Origin: DSWT01 sp035415725
GTDB lineage: Bacteria > Chloroflexota > Anaerolineae > B4-G1 > SLSP01
Direction of reading: 5' to 3'
Length of the DNA: 20,185 bases
Assembly (NCBI GenBank): GCA_035415725.1
Contig: DAOOGN010000080.1
Span: 1 to 20,185 of the forward strand
Part shown: one piece after another, positions 15,322 to 20,185 of the stretch
How positions within the stretch are numbered: the first letter of the stretch is position 1
Layout of the letters: each line of letters opens with the position of its first letter
Position numbers and translations under genes: made by a program
The notes under the pieces: model-generated
What the model saw: only the letters and a program-made list of their open reading frames with translations
The model's database searches: none
What the model was told of the DNA's origin: nothing

Positions 15322-15585
15322 ATGAGCGAGACTGTTGTTGTCGACGAAGTCATTGTTCCCATCACCGTAGACTATTTGGAGGAGGACGCCATTTATAAAA
15401 TTAGCTGCCCAGCGTTGCCGGGATGTCATGCCTGGGGGGAAACGCTAGACGAAGCTATGCGTATTATTCCGGCCAACATTCGCGCGATGCTGGAGGCCCG
15501 GGAGAGCAAAGGTTCGGTCATCCCGTCCTTGTTTGCATCGCTTCAGCCACATACGCACTTTGTTCTTAGGATGGTCCCTGCGTGA
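15322..15585 (+). CDS. hicB: HicB-family antitoxin
   Basis: This 87-residue protein shows the HicB partial RNase-H-like fold: YKISCPALPGCHAWGETLDE followed by an Ala/Ile-rich helix (AMRIIPANIRAMLEARES). HicB neutralises the mRNA-cleaving HicA toxin encoded immediately after. The protein is short and ends without a visible ribbon-helix-helix or helix-turn-helix segment, so autoregulation by DNA binding is doubtful. The start is supported by GGAG eight bases upstream of the ATG. The gene begins 26 bp after the hdrA stop and overlaps hicA by four bases. It is the second toxin-antitoxin-like insertion in the redox operon. The order hicB-hicA (antitoxin first) is one of the two known arrangements. 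Confidence 0.88.
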   Translation: MSETVVVDEVIVPITVDYLEEDAIYKISCPALPGCHAWGETLDEAMRIIPANIRAMLEARESKGSVIPSLFASLQPHTHFVLRMVPA

Positions 15586-15794
15586 AATATCGGGAACTGG
15601 CAAAGCGTTTGCGGCAGTTGGGTTGTGAATTTGTCCGCACCGCATCCGGTTCGCATCGTATCTGGTGGAATCCTGCAAATGGACAGTATACGACTATCCC
15701 TGATTGGAGTAGCAAAGATTTGAAGGTCGGTACATTGCGGAGTATTCTATCCGACCTTGGATTAGCTATGGATGAGATTCTGACAAAAAGGTAA
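15582..15794 (+). CDS. hicA: HicA-family mRNA interferase toxin
   Basis: This 70-residue protein has the double-stranded-RNA-binding-like HicA fold. KYRELAKRLRQLGCEFVRT leads to the catalytic GSHRIWW segment with His25, and the end KVGTLRSILSDLGLAMDEIL is the typical second helix. HicA cleaves mRNA/tmRNA independently of ribosomes in characterised members. It starts at GTG 15582 in a GTGA overlap with the hicB stop, which implies translational coupling. It stops four bases before hdrC, and the AAGGT that primes hdrC translation lies in its last codons. All expected residues are present, so the toxin looks intact. Confidence 0.9.
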   Translation: MKYRELAKRLRQLGCEFVRTASGSHRIWWNPANGQYTTIPDWSSKDLKVGTLRSILSDLGLAMDEILTKR

Positions 15795-15798
15795 GACC

Positions 15799-16455
15799 AT
15801 GACCTCTGAAATGCACCCTTTTCTGACTGAAGTTTTAGCCTTACGCGGCGGCAAAGATGTGTTGGAATGTTATCAATGCGGCACATGTTCCGCCTCGTGC
15901 CCGGCACTGCCGGATATGGTGCATGGCCCGCGCCGCATTATGTACATGATCCAGAACGGGATGGAGCAGGAAGTGTTGTCCAGCCCGGACATCTGGCGCT
16001 GTGTCTCGTGCTATTCCTGCATGAATCGCTGTCCACGTGGCATCGAGATTACGGTATTGTTTGCAGAACTGCGCCGTCTCGCCATCCAGAAGGGCTATGT
16101 GCAAGATAAAGAAGCAGAGTTCGGGCAGGCGTTTACGGTGACGTTGGCGCAGCATGGGCGGATGTTCGAGCCGGAGTTGTTGACGCGCTATTACCTGCGT
16201 GTCTGGGATTTAATCGGTTTACTCGGTATGGTTCCACTGGGATTAAAGATGCTGGTCAAAGGCAAATTGCCCTTCAAACCGGAGCATATTCAGGCCCCGC
16301 AGGCCCTGCAGGAAGCCGGTGTGGTCCCGCCAGTGAATGAATGGCCTGGCGGAAGCTGGATCAATCAAGTGGTAGCGATCATGATTGCCGTTTTGGGCTT
16401 TGTCGAGGCGATGTTGAAGGTCCTTGCCGGCGTAAAGGGGGCGCGGCATGGCTAA
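15799..16455 (+). CDS. HdrC-like heterodisulfide reductase subunit with extended C terminus
   Basis: This 218-residue iron-sulfur protein has two classical quartets: C24/C27/C30/C34 (CYQCGTCSASCP) and C68/C71/C74/C78 (CVSCYSCMNRCP). This is the HdrC arrangement, which passes electrons from HdrA to HdrB. The remaining 140 residues are longer than in a minimal HdrC and include an apolar stretch at 188-210 (VVAIMIAVLGFVEAMLKVLAG). That stretch may be amphipathic or membrane-associated. The start ATG follows AAGGT located inside the end of hicA. The gene overlaps hdrB by eight bases, so HdrC and HdrB are translationally coupled, as expected for partner subunits. Confidence 0.9.
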   Translation: MTSEMHPFLTEVLALRGGKDVLECYQCGTCSASCPALPDMVHGPRRIMYMIQNGMEQEVLSSPDIWRCVSCYSCMNRCPRGIEITVLFAELRRLAIQKGYVQDKEAEFGQAFTVTLAQHGRMFEPELLTRYYLRVWDLIGLLGMVPLGLKMLVKGKLPFKPEHIQAPQALQEAGVVPPVNEWPGGSWINQVVAIMIAVLGFVEAMLKVLAGVKGARHG

Positions 16456-17332
16456 ACGTTATGCTTACTATCCTGGTTGCAGCTTGAGTTCTACCGCCCA
16501 AGAGTACGATATATCCACCCGTGCCGTCTTTGCCCGCCTGGGCCTGGAATTGCACGAACTCGAAGACTGGAACTGCTGCGGCGCGACGCACTCGGCTATC
16601 TATAAAGGCGATGCGCGTTTCATGCTCTCGCTGCGCAACCTGGCGCTGGCCGAAGCGCAGGGATTCGACACGATCATTGCCCCGTGCAGTGCATGCTACA
16701 AGAACCTGCGACGCGCGGCAAAACTGGCTGATGCCGACAAGGCCCTCTGCGCTCGCATCAATGCGGAGATGAAGGAGCCTTATAGCGGCGCCGGGCATGT
16801 CACGGTGCTGCACCCGTTGTATGCGATTATCCGGGATTACGGACTGGACACCTTGAAGAAGCAAGTGGTGCGCCCGCTGACCGGCATCAAAATCGCCAGT
16901 TACTACGGTTGCATGCTCACCCGTCCCGCGGATGAGTTCGACAGCGCCGAGCGGCCTACCGGCCTGGATCGGCTGGTCAAGGCGCTGGGCGCCGAGCCGG
17001 TGGACTACGCTGACAAGGCCAAATGCTGCGGCGGTGCATTGGCGCTATCCCATACCCGCAGCACAGTACGACTGACGGGCAAAATCCTGGCGTCGGCCAA
17101 GCGGCGCGGCGCCGAAGCGGTGATGCTGGCTTGCCCGATGTGTCACATGGCGCTGGATATGTACCAGGACAAGGCCGCACGGGCGATAGGACAGTCGCTC
17201 AATCTGCCGGTGTTGTTTTTCACCCAATGGATGGGACTGGCGTTGGGTATCGAACCGGAGCAGTTGGGATTGGCACGGCACATGGTGCCGACGGCGGGTA
17301 TAGTGGCGCGCGTTCGAGCGATGAAAATGTAG
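16448..17332 (+). CDS. HdrB-like heterodisulfide reductase subunit (two noncubane-cluster motifs)
   Basis: This 294-residue protein has both CCG domains. The first has C11, C43-C44-G and C80/C83 (PCSACYKN); the second has C155, C193-C194-G and C229/C232 (CPMCH). The complete ten-cysteine set is that of HdrB, in which two noncubane [4Fe-4S] clusters split a disulfide in methanogens. In bacteria HdrB-like proteins often reduce other, mostly unknown acceptors. Length and cysteine spacing are canonical, so the active site appears intact. It overlaps hdrC by eight bases. The 82-bp gap to the polyferredoxin gene contains two hairpin repeats. Confidence 0.93.
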   Translation: MAKRYAYYPGCSLSSTAQEYDISTRAVFARLGLELHELEDWNCCGATHSAIYKGDARFMLSLRNLALAEAQGFDTIIAPCSACYKNLRRAAKLADADKALCARINAEMKEPYSGAGHVTVLHPLYAIIRDYGLDTLKKQVVRPLTGIKIASYYGCMLTRPADEFDSAERPTGLDRLVKALGAEPVDYADKAKCCGGALALSHTRSTVRLTGKILASAKRRGAEAVMLACPMCHMALDMYQDKAARAIGQSLNLPVLFFTQWMGLALGIEPEQLGLARHMVPTAGIVARVRAMKM

Positions 17333-17335
17333 CGT

Positions 17336-17386
17336 GAGTTGGTAACTCGCAGCTCGCGGTCTAGGACGAATTGCTAATTCGCCCTA
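17336..17386. repeat. Two small intergenic hairpins
   Basis: Hairpin 1 is GAGTT-GGT-AACTC (17336-17348). Hairpin 2 (17362-17386) pairs TAGG and CGAATT with AATTCG and CCTA around a GCT loop, with one A-C mismatch. Neither is followed by a T-run, so they are read as intergenic palindromic repeats that may stabilise or attenuate the message before the polyferredoxin gene. Confidence 0.6.
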
Positions 17387-17414
17387 CCAAACGAGCTATT
17401 GAAGGAGACAAACT

Positions 17415-18383
17415 GTGAAACGTGGTACAACCCTAAAACAGCGCACTGAAAAAACGCTCACCCTGGAACGCAAGATGGTCACGCATCATGACGTCTTGAC
17501 CTGGGATTTAGACCGCTGCGTGGGCTGCCAGATTGGACCGCGGGTGTGCCCCAAAGAGGCCATCAGCCACATCGCCGGCGTGGTGGAAAATGGACGGATG
17601 GTCACGAAACTGCTGGTGGACGTGGATGCGGAGAAATGTGTGTTCTGCGGCATGTGCGTGGAAACGTGCCCGCTGCGGGCGATTTCGTTGACGCTCAATG
17701 CTGAACCGTACAATCCCGTCATCGAACTCGAGGCGTTCCCCAGGCTACTGCAATCCACCCAATTCAACAAAGATGCCTTCGATTTCAGCTTGAAAGACTT
17801 CGTCATCGAAAACTGCTCGGCGCAGGTCATCAGCTACGATGCCGAGAACGAGACGATGAAAGTGGATCAATCCCACTGCATCCGCTGCCGTCAGTGCGAA
17901 GTCGCCAGCCGCGGCGCTTTCGAGGTGCAGCAGCCCTGGCAAGGTACGGTGTTACTGCGCCGTGAACTGTGTGTCGAAGGCTGCTTCGCTTGCGCCGATG
18001 TTTGCCCGACACGCGCCCTGCACATCAACGACGAAGGTGAGTTAGTCCACGCAGACTACTTCTGCATCAAATGCGGCGCGTGTATGCAGATTTGCCCGGT
18101 CAAGGCGGAATGGGAAGAATACGACGTGCACTTCGATTCCCAGGGGGTGACGTATACCCGCACGCACAAACGGCTGACCAATGCCGACAAACTGCCGGTG
18201 CTCGTCGAACGCTGGCGTGTGGGCCACACCGAGGTGCAAAGCGCGGCGTGGCTGGAGGCGCTGGCAAAGCTCGCCGACGAGAAGGCCGGGCAGGTCGAAA
18301 TCGACCGTAAGCGTGCCGTGCGTCGTCGAGATTTGCTCATTGCGCTGAAGGGGGGAAAATCGCGCGTGGAGGATCTCGAGTAG
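17415..18383 (+). CDS. Polyferredoxin (MvhB-like multi-[4Fe-4S] protein) of the Hdr complex
   Basis: This 322-residue protein has five ferredoxin-type sites. Sites 2 (C75/C78/C81/C85), 4 (C186/C190/C193/C197) and 5 (C217/C220/C223/C227) are complete. Site 1 is C35/C38/C45 with Gly41 in place of the third Cys. Site 3 is C155/C158/C161 with Ser165 at the fourth position. It probably shuttles low-potential electrons between the AOR/Hdr modules and soluble carriers. The start is GTG 17415 with AAGGAG seven bases upstream. It is the last redox gene, 82 bp after hdrB, and is followed by a GC-rich hairpin. The C-terminal third (230-322) lacks cysteines and is charged. No exact family name is claimed. 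Confidence 0.85.
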   Translation: MKRGTTLKQRTEKTLTLERKMVTHHDVLTWDLDRCVGCQIGPRVCPKEAISHIAGVVENGRMVTKLLVDVDAEKCVFCGMCVETCPLRAISLTLNAEPYNPVIELEAFPRLLQSTQFNKDAFDFSLKDFVIENCSAQVISYDAENETMKVDQSHCIRCRQCEVASRGAFEVQQPWQGTVLLRRELCVEGCFACADVCPTRALHINDEGELVHADYFCIKCGACMQICPVKAEWEEYDVHFDSQGVTYTRTHKRLTNADKLPVLVERWRVGHTEVQSAAWLEALAKLADEKAGQVEIDRKRAVRRRDLLIALKGGKSRVEDLE

Positions 18384-18405
18384 TCTTGGGGTGATCTCCA
18401 CGACC

Positions 18406-18433
18406 GTGCCCCGCCCAAGCTCGTGCGGGGCAC
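18406..18433 (+). terminator. GC-rich hairpin after the polyferredoxin gene
   Basis: GTGCCCCGC (18406-18414) pairs perfectly with GCGGGGCAC (18425-18433) across a 10-base loop. Only AGCAATTTC follows, so it lacks a proper T-tract. It may end or weaken transcription of the redox operon before the MurE-like gene, or may be a structured spacer. Confidence 0.45.
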
Positions 18434-18476
18434 AGCAATTTCATGACGAAGCTACTGCTTTTGACGCGGGAGTGCG

Positions 18477-20045
18477 ATGCGACTTAGCCAGTTGAGTGCG
18501 GCTGTACCGGCGGTGCTGGAAAGTGTTGGCGATGTGGCGCTGGTGGGGATAACCGACGACTCCCGGCAGGTTCGGCCGGGTTTCCTGTTCGTCGCGGTCC
18601 CCGGTGTGCATGTGGATGGGCATCGTTTTATTCCTGCTGCTCTCGAAGCTGGCGCTGTCGCCGTTGTCATCGAACAGCCGGCGGCGGCGCTGGGATTGCC
18701 GCCCGGTCTGCCCTACCGACGTGTTGCCGACGCGCGCCGGGCGTTGGGCTGGCTGCATGCCGCCTGGCGTGGCTTCCCGTCGCGTCATCTGGCGCTGATC
18801 GGCGTCACCGGTACCGACGGCAAGACGACGACGACGAACCTGCTCTATGCGATCCTGTGTGCTGCCGGACGCACGGCGGGGATGGTCAGCACCGTCAATG
18901 TGCGGATCGGCGCGCTGAGCCTGGACACCGGCTTGCATACTACTACGCCGCCTGCCGCCGATATTCAGGACTACCTTGCCCGGATGGTTGCTGCGGGAGC
19001 GACGCATGCTGTTTTGGAGACGACATCGGAGGGATTGGTGCAGCAACGTCTCGCCGGGTGTGACTTCGACGTGGCGGTTATCACCAACATCACCCATGAA
19101 CATGTAAGTTCTCATGGCACGTGGGAAGCCTACCGCGAAGCGAAGGCTATGCTCTTTCGGGGTCTTCCGTCGGCAGCGCGCAAGCCGGGTCTGCCGAAAA
19201 TTGCCGTGCTTAACCGCGATGATGCCGCTTCCTTTGACTACCTCTGCGCCATCCCCGTAGAACGGCAGGTGGTGTATGGCCTTGACGCTGTGAACGTAGA
19301 TGTGACTGCACAGGACATCGCCTGCACCCCCCAGGGGATTCGCGCGACGTTGTGCAGTCCGTGGGGAAAGGTGGATATAGCCTCGCCGCTGGTGGGCGTG
19401 TTCAACGTCAGCAACATCCTGGCGGCAGCGTCGGCGGCGCTGGCTATGGGCATGCCGTTGGACGCTGTCGCCGCCGGGATAGCGGCGGTGTCAGGTGTGC
19501 CGGGACGGATGGAGCGCATCGACGAAGGGCAACCTTTTACCGCGATGGTGGATTTTGCCCACACCCCTAACGCTCTGCGGGCAGTGTTGTTGACGGTGCG
19601 ACAGTGGCTCGCGGGGCAGGGGCGCGTCATTGTCGTGTTTGGCTCCGCCGGGCTACGCGACCGCGCGAAGCGCCGTATGATGGGTGAGGTCGCCGGCGAA
19701 TTGGCCGATCTGATCGTGTTGACTGCCGAAGATCCACGCACCGAACCTCTTGACGACATTCTGGCCGAGATGGCGGAGGGGGTGATGCGTTATCCCCGTG
19801 TGGAAGGCGTGGATTTCTGGCGGGTGCCGGATCGCGGTGCCGCGCTGTTGCACGCCGTTCGGCTGGCGCAATCCAACGACATCGTCCTGGCATGTGGTAA
19901 GGGACACGAGCAAAGTATGTGCTTCGGGACGGTCGAGTATCCCTGGGATGACCGTGAGGCGCTGCGTCGGGCGCTGCACGGCGCAACGTTGGACACACTC
20001 CCGACTTCGGCTCATAGCTTTGACCACGGTATCTATTCAGGTTAG
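18477..20045 (+). CDS. MurE-family Mur ligase (UDP-MurNAc-tripeptide synthetase-like), divergent
   Basis: This 522-residue cytoplasmic ATP-dependent ligase has the three Mur domains. The N-terminal UDP-binding domain has FLFVAVPGVHVDGHRFI (37-52). The ATPase domain has the P-loop GTDGKTTTT (112-120), TTTPPAADIQ (155-164) and a likely carbamylated Lys223 (EAYREAKAMLF). The C-terminal domain has DFAHTPNAL (359-367), GSAGLRDRAKR (389-399), EDPR (418-421) and GKGHEQS (474-480). MurE adds the third amino acid of the peptidoglycan stem. Here EDPR stands where diaminopimelate-type enzymes have DNPR, and ETTSEGL replaces the usual SSH-type motif, so the amino acid (DAP, Orn, Lys) or even the exact reaction is open. 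GGGAG lies four bases before the ATG. Its last codons lie within a dispersed repeat. Confidence 0.88.
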   Translation: MRLSQLSAAVPAVLESVGDVALVGITDDSRQVRPGFLFVAVPGVHVDGHRFIPAALEAGAVAVVIEQPAAALGLPPGLPYRRVADARRALGWLHAAWRGFPSRHLALIGVTGTDGKTTTTNLLYAILCAAGRTAGMVSTVNVRIGALSLDTGLHTTTPPAADIQDYLARMVAAGATHAVLETTSEGLVQQRLAGCDFDVAVITNITHEHVSSHGTWEAYREAKAMLFRGLPSAARKPGLPKIAVLNRDDAASFDYLCAIPVERQVVYGLDAVNVDVTAQDIACTPQGIRATLCSPWGKVDIASPLVGVFNVSNILAAASAALAMGMPLDAVAAGIAAVSGVPGRMERIDEGQPFTAMVDFAHTPNALRAVLLTVRQWLAGQGRVIVVFGSAGLRDRAKRRMMGEVAGELADLIVLTAEDPRTEPLDDILAEMAEGVMRYPRVEGVDFWRVPDRGAALLHAVRLAQSNDIVLACGKGHEQSMCFGTVEYPWDDREALRRALHGATLDTLPTSAHSFDHGIYSG

Positions 20046-20134
20046 TCAACTTGGCGACTATTCCCTATACGGGGTTTGGCGCAGATTTTGGTATGCCAGG
20101 CGCTTGGGGATGACGAGACAGGCGTGTTTCTATA
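20030..20134 (+). repeat. Dispersed intergenic repeat, copy B
   Basis: It is related to 8860-8972 in the same orientation, with shared ends TATCTATTCAGG and GTGTTTCTATA and a shared core ATGCCAGGCGCT. It begins inside the MurE-like gene: the last four residues (IYSG) and the TAG stop are encoded by the repeat. The remaining 50 bases to the window end hold only short CTTGACT-type direct repetitions and no recognised gene. Confidence 0.75.
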
Positions 20135-20185
20135 TTGGACTTTTGACAACGTAAACTTGACTTGACTGACGTCGAGTTGAAGCAG

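Noticed and set aside
20143..20185. Promoter beginning with TTGACA near the window end
   Set aside because: No -10-like hexamer at 15-19 bases; the stretch is made of CTTGACT-type repetition.

Overview
The window looks like the chromosome of an anaerobic or facultatively anaerobic bacterium with GC-rich coding DNA, most likely a Chloroflexota (Anaerolineae-like) lineage. This is inferred from the gene mix: a DUF2723 glycosyltransferase-like membrane protein, a DUF4446 protein, a bactofilin, a divergent MurE-like ligase and a tungsten-enzyme/heterodisulfide-reductase-type operon. GC-rich REP-like repeats also fit. No rRNA, tRNA, phage gene, transposase or CRISPR array was seen.

Layout. (i) 1-3289, minus strand: a 62-bp tandem repeat array (1-255), murI (257-1096), an inverted copy of the same repeat (about 1103-1155) and a membrane-anchored zinc metallopeptidase (1181-3289). 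(ii) 3402-7356, mainly plus strand: divergent promoters, a DUF2723 membrane protein, a 20-bp-arm palindromic repeat, a DUF4446 protein, and a bactofilin with a strong sigma70-type promoter. A terminator is shared with the convergent cellulose-synthase-like glycosyltransferase (7340-8815, minus). (iii) 8816-9335: a 520-bp non-coding stretch with a dispersed repeat and candidate promoters. (iv) 9336-18383, plus strand: a redox operon encoding a MoaD/ThiS-like carrier, an aldehyde:ferredoxin oxidoreductase-family (W-pterin) subunit, a four-cluster ferredoxin, an HdrA-MvhD fusion, HdrC, HdrB and a polyferredoxin. (v) 18477-20045: a MurE-family ligase whose last codons lie in a second copy of the dispersed repeat.

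How the genes work together. The AOR-family subunit would oxidise (or reduce) an aldehyde/acid-type or related substrate at a tungsten or molybdenum bis-pterin. Electrons would pass through its own cluster and the four-cluster ferredoxin to the FAD-containing HdrA core. MvhD, HdrC, HdrB and the polyferredoxin provide further electron entry or exit branches. The set resembles flavin-based electron bifurcation/confurcation complexes, but no hydrogenase, formate dehydrogenase or NADH-module gene is present, so substrate and partners are unknown.

The most unusual feature is that two unrelated toxin-antitoxin-like modules sit inside this operon, one on each side of the hdrA-mvhD gene. One is a small protein plus AbiEii-like nucleotidyltransferase (12128-12719); the other is hicBA (15322-15794). 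Spacing and overlaps suggest they are co-transcribed with the redox genes. The other genes concern the cell envelope: murI, the MurE-like ligase, bactofilin, glycosyltransferases and the anchored peptidase.
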